A program made the translations under genes and the position numbers. The notes under the pieces are model-generated. The model was given only the letters and a program-made list of their open reading frames with translations. It did not search any database and was not told the DNA's origin. A stretch of 64,000 nt of DNA from Verrucomicrobiaceae bacterium. GTDB taxonomy: Bacteria > Verrucomicrobiota > Verrucomicrobiia > Verrucomicrobiales > Verrucomicrobiaceae. The stretch covers positions 310,001 to 374,000 of the forward strand of contig JABTUN010000001.1 in NCBI GenBank assembly GCA_015075365.1, read 5' to 3'. Shown here in pieces: positions 43,122 to 50,740 of the stretch (positions within the stretch are counted from its first letter, which is position 1; every line of letters starts with the position of its first letter).

Positions 43122-43793
43122 ATGAATTCCAATCTCGTCATCCGCATCTGTCTCGTCCTGCTCGTGGTCATCGTGGTCATGCTGCTGTGGCAGCAGCTCA
43201 TGAAGGCCAGCGACGGCATGAAGCTGGTTGGCTTCCTCATCATCGGCGGCGGTCTTGGCATCCTCGCCGTCAAGTTTCTCCTGCCGTGGATCGGTGATGC
43301 GCTCGGAGAATCCGTCTATTCCTCCGGAGAGAAGGTCGAGCAGGACGAGATGACAAAGGCCGCCGCCTGCATCTCCCAGGGCGACTACCACGGCGCGATC
43401 GACCACTACAACAAGATGCTCGACGACAAGCCCGACGATCCCTTTCCCGTGGCCGAAATCGCCAAGGTCCATGCGGAGCGCCTGCACGATCCGCAAAGCG
43501 CCCTGCAAGTGCTCGGGAACCATCTCCAGAGCAAGGACTGGCCCGTGGATGACGCCGCGTTCATCATGTTCCGCATTGCCGAGGTGCATCTGACCCACCT
43601 GCACGACTTCGCCGCCGCGCGCGACATGCTCGAGCAGGTCGTGGCAAACTTTCCCAACACCCGCCACAGCGCCAACGCGCACCACAAGATCACGGAAGTC
43701 GAGCAGGCGGAGTTCAAATTCATCCAGGAGCAGCGGGCCAAGGCGGCCGCGGCCAGCGCGGAGGCGGCGGCCGGCCCCGAGGACGAGGCGTGA
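43122..43793 (+). CDS. Membrane-anchored TPR protein
   Basis: 223 residues. The start at 43122 begins directly with two adjacent membrane helices, MNSNLVIRICLVLLVVIVVM (about 4-25) and VGFLIIGGGLGILAVKFLLP (about 35-57). The rest is cytoplasmic or periplasmic TPR-like helix pairs: EMTKAAACISQGDYHGAIDH, PFPVAEIAKVHAERLHDP, and FAAARDMLEQVVANFP, followed by an Ala/Glu-rich tail. The tail ends in acidic residues. It lies 30 nt before comEC and is probably co-transcribed with it. The TPRs suggest a scaffold role; no specific partner can be named. Confidence 0.75.
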   Translation: MNSNLVIRICLVLLVVIVVMLLWQQLMKASDGMKLVGFLIIGGGLGILAVKFLLPWIGDALGESVYSSGEKVEQDEMTKAAACISQGDYHGAIDHYNKMLDDKPDDPFPVAEIAKVHAERLHDPQSALQVLGNHLQSKDWPVDDAAFIMFRIAEVHLTHLHDFAAARDMLEQVVANFPNTRHSANAHHKITEVEQAEFKFIQEQRAKAAAASAEAAAGPEDEA

Positions 43794-43823
43794 TCAACCC
43801 GGCCACCTCTCCCCCATGCCGCC

Positions 43824-46157
43824 ATGCCCGCATTCCTCCAGCACTGGGCGCGGGCAAATCCTCTCCTCGTGCTCGCCGTGGCGGCTTGCGCGGGCATTTT
43901 GACCATCGAAAACGCGGTTCCCGCGTCCGCCGGCCTGCTGGCGGCGTTCTCCGTGCTCACATGCCTCCTCGCGCTTCTCATGCCGCGCGCCTGGGTGCTC
44001 CTCACGGGCTGTGCGCTGGTCTTTGGCCTCCTGCACACGCTCCGGCTGGATGAAACCTACCGGCATCCCCTGCGGCAGTCCCTGCTCCAGGCACCGCAGG
44101 GGACACAGGCCGTCGTACGCGGCAGCCTGGTGCCCAATTTCGACAGCTCCAGCCGGGATCGTGTCACCGTAACGTGCGAGGCGGAGGAAATCCGGTTCGC
44201 GGACGGCCTGCGACGGCCCATGCGAGTCGTCCTCCAGCTCCGCATGCCCCCGGGAACCGCCTTTCCCGGCGCGGGCCTCTATGAACTGGCCGGACTGCTC
44301 CACCTGCCGCGTGAAAACACAACGCCGGGCGCCTTCGACGCGGCGGACTTCGCCCTGCGCTCCGGATTCGCCGCCCGCCTGGATGTGGAGACACTACGCC
44401 GCCTGCCTGGGCGCGGCGCCGTCCTGCGCGCCGCCTTTCTCGAGCGCGCGGAGGCCTGCCGCCAGTGGATGAGCCGTGAGCTCACACGCGATCTGAATCA
44501 CGACCCGCGCACCGCGGGCGTGATCCGCGCCATGGCCCTCGGCGTGGCTGACGAGGCGCAGGAGGAGGTGGAGGACGCCTTCCGCGACAGCGGCACCCTG
44601 CATGTCTTTGCCGTGAGCGGGCTGCACGTGGCGCTGCTGGGCCTCATCGCCTGGGAGGTGCTCAAGCTGCTGCACCTGGGCCGCCGCGGCGCGCTGCTGT
44701 GCCTGCTGGTGATCGTGTTCGGCTACGCCTTCATCACCGGCTGGCGGCCCTCCGCCGCGCGCGCCGCCTTCATGATCGCGGTCGTGCTCGTCGCCCCGCT
44801 GATGGACCGCCAGGCCGCCGTGCAAAATTCGCTCGGCCTCGCCGCCCTGCTCCTGCTCGCAAATGACACGCACCAGCTCTTCAATCCCGGCTTCCAGCTC
44901 TCCTTCGGCGTGCTGTGGGCCATCGCCGCATGGTCCGATCATGTGATGCGCCCGCTGCGCCGTTGGACGGAGCTGGATCCCTTCCTGCCGCCGCACCTCG
45001 CCAGCGCTCCCCGGCGCCTTTCCTGCTCCGCGCGGCGCTGGCTGGCGGGCACGCTCAGCGTCTCCGGCTCCGCCTGGGCCGGCAGCGCCCTCTTCATCCT
45101 GCTGCATTTTCAATCCGTGACCCCCGTGACCGTCCTGGCCAACTGCGTGCTCGTTCCGCTGTCAGTCCTCGGCCTCGGTGTCACCTGCCTCAGCGCCGTG
45201 GCGGGCCTGCTGCATCTCACCGGCGCCCAGATCATGATCAACAACGCCAACTGGCTCGTCTCCCAGGCCATGATCGCCAGCGCCACCTGGTTCGCCGGCC
45301 TGCCCGGGGCGCATTTTCACTTTCAGCCCGCCCAGACCGGCCCGGGCGACCGCATCGCCACCTGGCGTGTGCTCGACATGCCCGGCGGAGCCGCCGCCAA
45401 TCACCTGCGCGTCGGCGCGGCGGACTGGCTGCTCGATACCGGCCCGCAGGACCGCTGGCGCGTCCAGGTGAAGCCCTATCTCCGCTCCCAGGGCGTCAAC
45501 AGCCTCGCCGGCATCGTCCTCAGTCACAACGACGGCGACCACATCGGCGCCGTCGAGGAAATCTCCGCGGCCTTCCGCCATCCGCCTCTGTTTTGCAGCA
45601 GCCGAGAGCCTGGACGCTACGACACGCCCCATACCGTCATCCACCGCCTCATGCGCCAGCCCGGCGCCGATCGTCTCCACTTCCTCCAGCCCGGCGGGAT
45701 GTTTTCCCTCGCACCCGGCCCCCTCACGCGCGCCACCTGCCTCCATCCAGGTGCGCAAAGCATCGGCGGTCGTGGAGACGACCGCGCCATGGTGCTGCGG
45801 ACACAGCTCGGCCCCTGGCGCGTGCTGTGGATGAGCGACGCCGGCTGGCACACCGAAATGGAGCTCGCCACATCCGCCGCCGATCTGCGCTGTGACGTGC
45901 TCCTGCAAAACCGCCACGAATCCGATGAAACCGGCGCGCCCGCCTTCCTCGACCGCGCCACGCCCCGCGTCGTCATCACGTTCAGCGATCCGCGCCGGCT
46001 CGAGTTCCTGCCCTCCCCCACGCTCGCCGCGTGGTGCTCCAGCCGCCGCGTGCCGCTCCTGAACATCCACGAGACCGGCGGCATCCTGCTGGAGTTCCTC
46101 TCGTCCGAACTCCGCGTCACCCCGGCCCGTGCCCGGAATCCCCTTGTGCTGCGCTGA
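43824..46157 (+). CDS. comEC: ComEC/Rec2 family DNA-uptake channel protein
   Basis: 777-residue inner-membrane protein for natural transformation. N-terminal membrane segments frame a DUF4131-like domain (about 1-170). The Competence domain (about 220-480) contains DSGTLHVFAVSGLHVALLG and GWRPSAARAAFMI with FNPGFQLSFGV. The C-terminal metallo-beta-lactamase domain has LSHNDGDHIGAVEEI near 565 (the HxxDxDH-like site as NDGDH) and a later LQNRHESDE, fitting the putative nuclease part. ComEC passes single-stranded DNA across the inner membrane. No other com gene is in the window, so whether this strain is competent is open. It is convergent with purH. Confidence 0.9.
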   Translation: MPAFLQHWARANPLLVLAVAACAGILTIENAVPASAGLLAAFSVLTCLLALLMPRAWVLLTGCALVFGLLHTLRLDETYRHPLRQSLLQAPQGTQAVVRGSLVPNFDSSSRDRVTVTCEAEEIRFADGLRRPMRVVLQLRMPPGTAFPGAGLYELAGLLHLPRENTTPGAFDAADFALRSGFAARLDVETLRRLPGRGAVLRAAFLERAEACRQWMSRELTRDLNHDPRTAGVIRAMALGVADEAQEEVEDAFRDSGTLHVFAVSGLHVALLGLIAWEVLKLLHLGRRGALLCLLVIVFGYAFITGWRPSAARAAFMIAVVLVAPLMDRQAAVQNSLGLAALLLLANDTHQLFNPGFQLSFGVLWAIAAWSDHVMRPLRRWTELDPFLPPHLASAPRRLSCSARRWLAGTLSVSGSAWAGSALFILLHFQSVTPVTVLANCVLVPLSVLGLGVTCLSAVAGLLHLTGAQIMINNANWLVSQAMIASATWFAGLPGAHFHFQPAQTGPGDRIATWRVLDMPGGAAANHLRVGAADWLLDTGPQDRWRVQVKPYLRSQGVNSLAGIVLSHNDGDHIGAVEEISAAFRHPPLFCSSREPGRYDTPHTVIHRLMRQPGADRLHFLQPGGMFSLAPGPLTRATCLHPGAQSIGGRGDDRAMVLRTQLGPWRVLWMSDAGWHTEMELATSAADLRCDVLLQNRHESDETGAPAFLDRATPRVVITFSDPRRLEFLPSPTLAAWCSSRRVPLLNIHETGGILLEFLSSELRVTPARARNPLVLR

Positions 46158-46202
46158 AGGATTGTGCGTGATGGTTGGAACAACACGCCTGAATGATGCA
46201 CG

Positions 46203-46240
46203 GCAGGTGCAGATGATAACCCGTGCTGTCTGCCACCTGC
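46203..46240. terminator. Inverted repeat between convergent comEC and purH
   Basis: GCAGGTGCAGA (46203-46213) pairs with TCTGCCACCTGC (46229-46240) with one bulged base and a 15-nt loop. It lies in the 106-nt gap between two converging genes and could end transcription from either side; there is no T-run. Confidence 0.4.
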
Positions 46241-46263
46241 GCGGCTTGAAACGCACCGTCCTG

Positions 46264-47802
46264 TCAATGCAGGAAGTGGCGGAAGCCGGTGAAGACCATG
46301 GCCATCTTCCGCTCGTTGGCGGCGGCGATGACGTCTTCATCCTTCACGGAGCCGCCGGGCTGGATGGCGGCGGTGGCGCCGGCATCGGCGGCGGCGAGGA
46401 GACCGTCGGGGAACGGGAACATGGCGTCGGAGGCCACGATGCTGCCCTTGAGGCTGAGGCCGGCGGCCTGGGCCTTCCACACCGCGATGCGGCAGGAGTC
46501 CACGCGGCTCATCTGGCCGGCACCGATGGCGAGGGTGCGATCATGGCTGCTGAAGACGATGGCGTTGGATTTGACGTGCTTCACCACACGCCAGCCGAAG
46601 CGCATGGCCTCCAGTTCGTCGCGGGTCGGCGGACGGATGGTCTTCACCTTGTTTTCGAGGTCGTCGAGACCGAGGGCACGTGGATCGCTGTCCATCACCA
46701 TGACGCCGCCGGGAGCGGAACGGATGATCGGCTCGGCGAGGGCTTCGGCGACACCGGGGAGCATCTGGATAAGGCGCAGGTTCTTTTTCTTCTGGAGCAA
46801 AGCGCGGGCGTCGGCGTCGAAATCGGGCGCGATGATCACATCAGTGAAGATCTCCGAGATGATGCGGGCGAGGCCGAGGGTCATGCTGCGGTTCACCACG
46901 ATGACGCCTCCAAAGGGAGCCTGCTTGTCGGTCTCGAAGGCCTTCTGCCAGGCCTCGCGCAGATCCTCATCGGCGCAGCCGACGCCGCAGGGGTTGGTGT
47001 GCTTCAAGATCGCCACGGTGGGGCGGCGGAACTCCAGGGCGATCTCCGCGGCGGCGTGGATGTCGAGCACGTTGGTGTAGCTGAGGTCCTTGCCGTGCAG
47101 CTTCACGAAGTAGTCACCGAAGTTGCCATAAAGGGAGGTCTTCTGGTGCGGGTTGTCGCCGTAGCGCAGCTCGGCGTAGAGCGGCAGGGAGAGGTTGAAG
47201 GTCTTGTGGGTGCTCTGCTCCTTGTTCAGGTAGGCGGCGATGGCGGTGTCATAGGCACCGGTGCGCTGGAAGACCTTGCAGGCGAGGCGCTCGCGGGTGG
47301 CGAGGCTGGTCTCACCGGCGTTTTCCTTCATCTCGGCCAGCACGACGGTGTAATCGGCCGGATCGGTGATGACGGTGACCCAGCGGTGGTTCTTCGCGGC
47401 GCTGCGCAGCATGGACGGGCCGCCGATGTCGATGTTTTCGATGGCCTCTTCGAGGGTGACATCCTTCTTCGCGATGGTCTGCTCAAAGGGGTAAAGGTTC
47501 ACCACGACGAGGTCGATGAGGGGGATCTCGTGCTTCTTGGCGTTGCGCTTGTCCTCGTCGTTGTCGCGGCGCTGTAGGAGGCCGCCGTGGACTTTCGGGT
47601 GGAGGGTTTTCACGCGGCCGTCGAACATCTCCGGGAAGCCCGTGTAGTCCGATACGTCGATCACCTTCAGCCCGGCGTCCTTGAGGTGCTTCGCCGTGCC
47701 GCCGGTGGAGAGCAGCTCCACGTTGAGGGCGGCGAGACCTTTGGCGAAGTCAACGAGGCCGGTTTTGTCCGAAACAGAGAGCAGGGCGCGGGCGATGGGC
47801 AT
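46264..47802 (-). CDS. purH: Bifunctional AICAR formyltransferase/IMP cyclohydrolase
   Basis: 512-residue cytoplasmic enzyme for the last two steps of de novo IMP synthesis. The N-terminal IMP cyclohydrolase domain (about 1-200) has LLSVSDKTGLVDFAKGL, STGGTAKHLKDAG, GRVKTLHPKVHGGLL and VVVNLYPFEQT. The C-terminal AICAR transformylase domain contains RYGDNPHQKTSLYG, ILKHTNPCGVG, and VGAGQMSRVDS-like IGAGQMSRVDS, plus SDAMFPFPDG. The length is typical. A predicted promoter lies at 47825-47852. It is divergent from sulfatase 3, and no other purine genes are nearby. Confidence 0.97.
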   Translation of the reverse strand: MPIARALLSVSDKTGLVDFAKGLAALNVELLSTGGTAKHLKDAGLKVIDVSDYTGFPEMFDGRVKTLHPKVHGGLLQRRDNDEDKRNAKKHEIPLIDLVVVNLYPFEQTIAKKDVTLEEAIENIDIGGPSMLRSAAKNHRWVTVITDPADYTVVLAEMKENAGETSLATRERLACKVFQRTGAYDTAIAAYLNKEQSTHKTFNLSLPLYAELRYGDNPHQKTSLYGNFGDYFVKLHGKDLSYTNVLDIHAAAEIALEFRRPTVAILKHTNPCGVGCADEDLREAWQKAFETDKQAPFGGVIVVNRSMTLGLARIISEIFTDVIIAPDFDADARALLQKKKNLRLIQMLPGVAEALAEPIIRSAPGGVMVMDSDPRALGLDDLENKVKTIRPPTRDELEAMRFGWRVVKHVKSNAIVFSSHDRTLAIGAGQMSRVDSCRIAVWKAQAAGLSLKGSIVASDAMFPFPDGLLAAADAGATAAIQPGGSVKDEDVIAAANERKMAMVFTGFRHFLH

Positions 47803-47824
47803 GTGGGAGGGAGAGTGGGAGGGG

Positions 47825-47852
47825 CAGTTAGGACGAAAATCCGGGGGTGCAA
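47825..47852 (-). promoter_or_regulatory. Predicted purH promoter
   Basis: Minus strand TTGCAC (47847-47852), 16-nt spacer, TAACTG (47825-47830), 22 nt before the purH start. The -35 hexamer and spacer equal those of rapA. Confidence 0.4.
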
Positions 47853-47924
47853 GGGGTTTGAGCAGGCACGGATTGTGGAACCAGCCCCGACGGGGAGCTG
47901 CGCGGGAGGCGTGCGATTCTGTTC

Positions 47925-47954
47925 TTGCAGGTGAGGCGGCTTTTCGCGCAGACT
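47925..47954 (+). promoter_or_regulatory. Possible leaderless promoter of sulfatase 3
   Basis: TTGCAG at 47925-47930, 18-nt spacer, CAGACT at 47949-47954, ending 6 nt before the ATG at 47961. The -10 box is weaker than the others. Confidence 0.3.
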
Positions 47955-47960
47955 GGCGGC

Positions 47961-49382
47961 ATGAACCGCGTTTTGCTCATCGTCCTGGCCGTCTTCGTCT
48001 GCTCCGCGCATGCGCAGGAGAAGCGTCCGAACGTCCTATGGCTTATCGCGGAGGATTTCGGGCCGCACCTGGGCTGCCACGGCACGAAGCAGGTGTCCAC
48101 GCCCGTGCTCGACGGCCTGGCCGGGCAGGGCATGCGCTTCACGCGCTACTTCACCACCGCGCCGGTGTGCTCCCCCAGCCGGTCCGCCTTCAACACGGGC
48201 ATGTACCAGACGACCATCGGCGCGCACAACCACCGCAGCCATCGCGATGACGGCTACGCGCTGCCGGCCGGTGTGCGGCTCATCAGCGACCGCCTGCGCG
48301 AGGCGGGCTATTTCACGGCCAATGTGAAGGAACTGCCCGCGGAGGCAGGGTTCAAAGGCAGCGCCAAGACGGACTGGAACTTCGCCGCGCCGAAAAAGCC
48401 CTTCGACTCGGACAAGTGGGATGATTTGAAGACGCACCAGCCGTTTTACGCGCAGGTCAACTTCCAGGAAACGCACCGCACCTTCCGCGCACCGCCGCAT
48501 GCGGACCCCACGAAGGTGGAAATCCCGCCCTACTACCCGGATCACGAGGTCACGCGCAAAGACTGGGCGCAGTATCTCGACGCGGCGACGGAGCTGGACC
48601 GCAAGATTGGCAAAATCGTCGAACTGCTGAAACGCGACGGCCTTTTCGACAACACCGTGATCTGCTTCGTCGGTGACAACGGAGCGGCCCATGTGCGCGC
48701 AAAGCAGTTTTGCTACGAGGAGGGCTTGTGGGTCCCCTTCATCTTGCGCTGGCCCTCCGGCCTGCCCGCGCCCGCGGGTTACGAGGCGGGAAAAGTCAGC
48801 GACCGTCTGTTGATGTCGATCGATTTGACCGCGACAACCCTTTCCTGGGCCGGCGTGGCGAAACCGCAGGGCATGCAGGGCCAGGTGTTCCTGGGTGCCG
48901 CCGCGGAGCCGCCACGCGACTATGTCTTCGGCGCGCGCGACCGCTGTGACATGACCGTTTTCCGCCTGCGCACCGTGCGTGACGCGCGCTACCGCTACAT
49001 CCGCAATTTCACCCCCGACCGCCCCTTCCTGCAGTTCAACCGCTACAAGGAGGCGCAGTATCCCGTGTGGAACCTCATCAAGGAACTCGCTGAAAAGGAC
49101 CAGCTCACGCCGGAACAGGCCGTGCTGGCCGCGCCCACCATGCCGCCGGAGGAACTCTACGATCTCGAAACCGATCCGCATCAGGTCAAAAACCTCGTCC
49201 GCTCCAGCGAACCGGAGCATCGCCGCGCCCTGGAGCGGTTGAGCGGCGTGCTGACCGCCTGGATCACGGAAACCAAGGACCAGGGGCGCATTCCAGAGCC
49301 TGCGGAAGTGGCCGCGAACGAGGGTGCCACCAAGCCCGGCGCGGCAAAGCAGGGCAAAAAGGGCAAAGCGAAGAAGCAATGA
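47961..49382 (+). CDS. Secreted sulfatase 3
   Basis: 473-residue exported sulfatase; the ATG at 47961 gives a signal peptide (MNRVLLIVLAVFVCSAHAQ), whereas the open frame 12 codons upstream does not. The fold begins with PNVLWLIAEDFGPHLGCHG, and the formylglycine motif is CSPSRSAFNTGMY (C-x-P-S-R). Other features are TNVKEL-like AGYFTANVKELP and CFVGDNGAAH, where the metal-binding Asp-Asn pair lies. The C-terminal 25 residues are Lys/Ala/Gly-rich (GAAKQGKKGKAKKQ), which is unusual for an exported enzyme and may bind anionic polymer. Its stop codon overlaps the ATG of the next gene (ATGA). Confidence 0.92.
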   Translation: MNRVLLIVLAVFVCSAHAQEKRPNVLWLIAEDFGPHLGCHGTKQVSTPVLDGLAGQGMRFTRYFTTAPVCSPSRSAFNTGMYQTTIGAHNHRSHRDDGYALPAGVRLISDRLREAGYFTANVKELPAEAGFKGSAKTDWNFAAPKKPFDSDKWDDLKTHQPFYAQVNFQETHRTFRAPPHADPTKVEIPPYYPDHEVTRKDWAQYLDAATELDRKIGKIVELLKRDGLFDNTVICFVGDNGAAHVRAKQFCYEEGLWVPFILRWPSGLPAPAGYEAGKVSDRLLMSIDLTATTLSWAGVAKPQGMQGQVFLGAAAEPPRDYVFGARDRCDMTVFRLRTVRDARYRYIRNFTPDRPFLQFNRYKEAQYPVWNLIKELAEKDQLTPEQAVLAAPTMPPEELYDLETDPHQVKNLVRSSEPEHRRALERLSGVLTAWITETKDQGRIPEPAEVAANEGATKPGAAKQGKKGKAKKQ

Positions 49383-50246
49383 GGACCACCGCCCTCATCC
49401 TGCTTCTCTGCGCGGCGGCATCCACCTTCGCCGGCGAGTGGCCGCGTGAATTGCAGGCCTACCGTGGCTCCACCCCGGTGATCGACGGTATGCTGGCGGA
49501 GGGGGGAATGGTCCGACGCCACGACTTTTGACGGTGTGGCAGGCTGGACGCCACAGTTTTCGCCGACGACACGGGAGGATGACCTCTCCCTCGCCGGCTG
49601 GGTCAAATATGACGCCACGCGGCTCTACTTCGCCTTCCGTGTCACGGATGACGTGCTCTACGGCATCGACACGCCGCGCTGGCTTCCAGAAAAGAATCCG
49701 AAGGCCCATGAACTGAGCCGCGAGGGCTGGCCGTGGTTTGGCGACGAGATGGAACTGCTCATCAACGCCAGCAACTCATGGCGCGGGGACGAGAATGCCG
49801 CCGGAAGCGGCTCGTCATGGCAGATGGTCTGTAATCTGACCAAATCCCGCCTCGGTGGCGTCGGCACGGGCGGGTTGCTGGAGGGTGAACCGCGCTCCTC
49901 GCAGGTGGCCTGGGACACTTACCGCCGCTGGATCGAGTCCGGTGCCATGCAGGCCGCGGCCAAGATACTTCCGGGCGGAAAGGGCTACGTCATCGAATGG
50001 GCCGTGAATTTCGATCCATGTCTGGAGGTGGCTCCTGGACGTTTTTTCACGCCCGGAGCCATGGAGGTCCGCATGGGCCTGAACATCGCCGTAGGAGACC
50101 TCGACGAACCCGAAAAGGGCGTCGGTAACTTTGGCAATTTTCACCACGAGGACTGGTTCGCGGGCGAGAAGAACAAGCGCACGAACCTGCGCCAGTGGGG
50201 GACGCTCAGGATGATGCCCGGAAATGCCGTCAGAGGTGAGAAGTAA
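49379..50246 (+). pseudogene. Secreted CBM9-like/carbohydrate-binding domain gene, frameshifted in a G6 tract
   Basis: The ATG at 49379 (overlapping the sulfatase stop) encodes a signal peptide (MRTTALILLLCAAASTFA) and then TPVIDGMLAEGG before the frame ends at a TGA at 49529. The next frame continues EWSDATTFDGVAGWTPQF and stays open to 50246 with RLYFAFRVTDDVLYG and GDEMELLINASN, the usual pattern of the CBM9-like/DOMON family, in which VIDGxLxEWxxA is expected. Removing one base from the six G at 49501-49506 restores one frame of about 288 residues. This could be a sequencing error, a real mutation, phase variation at the G tract, or slippage. The protein, if made, would bind glycans outside the cell, fitting a partner for the sulfatase. 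Confidence 0.7.
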
Positions 50247-50331
50247 GAAGGGAGTGAGAGGTGTCAGACAGGCGGGTTTCGCTTTTGGCGACCCACCTCT
50301 GACTTCTGACCTCTCACATCTAACTAACTTC
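50229..50331. repeat. Heptad-phased inverted repeat between convergent genes
   Basis: Units of 7 nt fitting GTNAGAR run from 50229 (GTCAGAG, GTGAGAA, GTAAGAA) to 50269. The right arm from 50294 to 50331 carries complementary units (CTCTGAC, TTCTGAC, CTCTCAC, ATCTAAC). Exact pairing includes a 10-bp match of 50229-50238 with 50294-50303 and a 9-bp match of 50254-50262 with 50309-50317. The left arm includes the stop codon at 50244-50246. Confidence 0.8.
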
Positions 50332-50346
50332 AGGCGCTGACGGGCC

Positions 50347-50595
50347 TCACGCCGCCTTCTTCGCCTTCTTCGGCGCGGCCACTTTGGCGGCCTTCGGGGC
50401 CTTCACGACCTTGAGCTTCGGGGCGGGCTGGGCGGTGGGCAGCCAGTCGGCCAGGTGGAGCCAGGCGTCGCTGCCTTCGTCACGGAGGTGGTCGGTGTCC
50501 TGGAGGAGACCGCGTTTGTTGAAGTCTAGGATTTCCGCCTTGGTAAAGGGGCCAAATTCGACAAAGGCGCGGCTCAGGGTCACGAGGGATTTCAT
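50347..50595 (-). CDS. GYF-domain protein with histone H1-like tail
   Basis: 82 residues. Residues about 5-52 match the bacterial GYF_2 pattern: FGPFTKAEILDFNKRGLLQD followed by a Gly, then W and LADWLP, with the G-P-F and W spacing conserved. GYF domains bind proline-rich peptides. Residues about 57-82 are almost only Ala, Lys, Pro and Val (KAPKAAKVAAPKKAKKAA), like the C-terminal tail of eukaryotic H1 or chlamydial Hc1 proteins, so nucleic acid binding is likely. The protein has no signal peptide. It is divergent from the gene at 50741, and the region between them contains short G-tracts at 50606-50626. Confidence 0.75.
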   Translation of the reverse strand: MKSLVTLSRAFVEFGPFTKAEILDFNKRGLLQDTDHLRDEGSDAWLHLADWLPTAQPAPKLKVVKAPKAAKVAAPKKAKKAA

Positions 50596-50700
50596 GGTGT
50601 TTTTTGGGGGGTTTGGGGTTAGGGGGCAGGTCGCTTACCCTGTTCCGCATGTTCCACAAGCAAAAGGTCTGCCACATTGTTGACCAAATTCTCCCCCGGC

Positions 50701-50729
50701 TTGCGCACTCCGTGGAGTGCTTCTAGTGT
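50701..50729 (+). promoter_or_regulatory. Predicted promoter with palindromic operator in the spacer
   Basis: TTGCGC at 50701-50706, 17-nt spacer, TAGTGT at 50724-50729, ending 11 nt before the ATG at 50741. The spacer and the end of the -35 box hold a perfect 16-bp palindrome at 50705-50720, GCACTCCGTGGAGTGC (7-bp arms, GT centre). Confidence 0.5.
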
Positions 50730-50740
50730 ACCTAATATCA

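Noticed and set aside
43824..46157. Competence gene cluster
   Set aside because: comEC is the only com gene present; its neighbours are a TPR protein and purH.
50606..50630. G-quadruplex between the GYF gene and the gene at 50741
   Set aside because: Runs of six, four and five G are followed by only GG, so four runs of three or more are not present without splitting a run; too weak to list.
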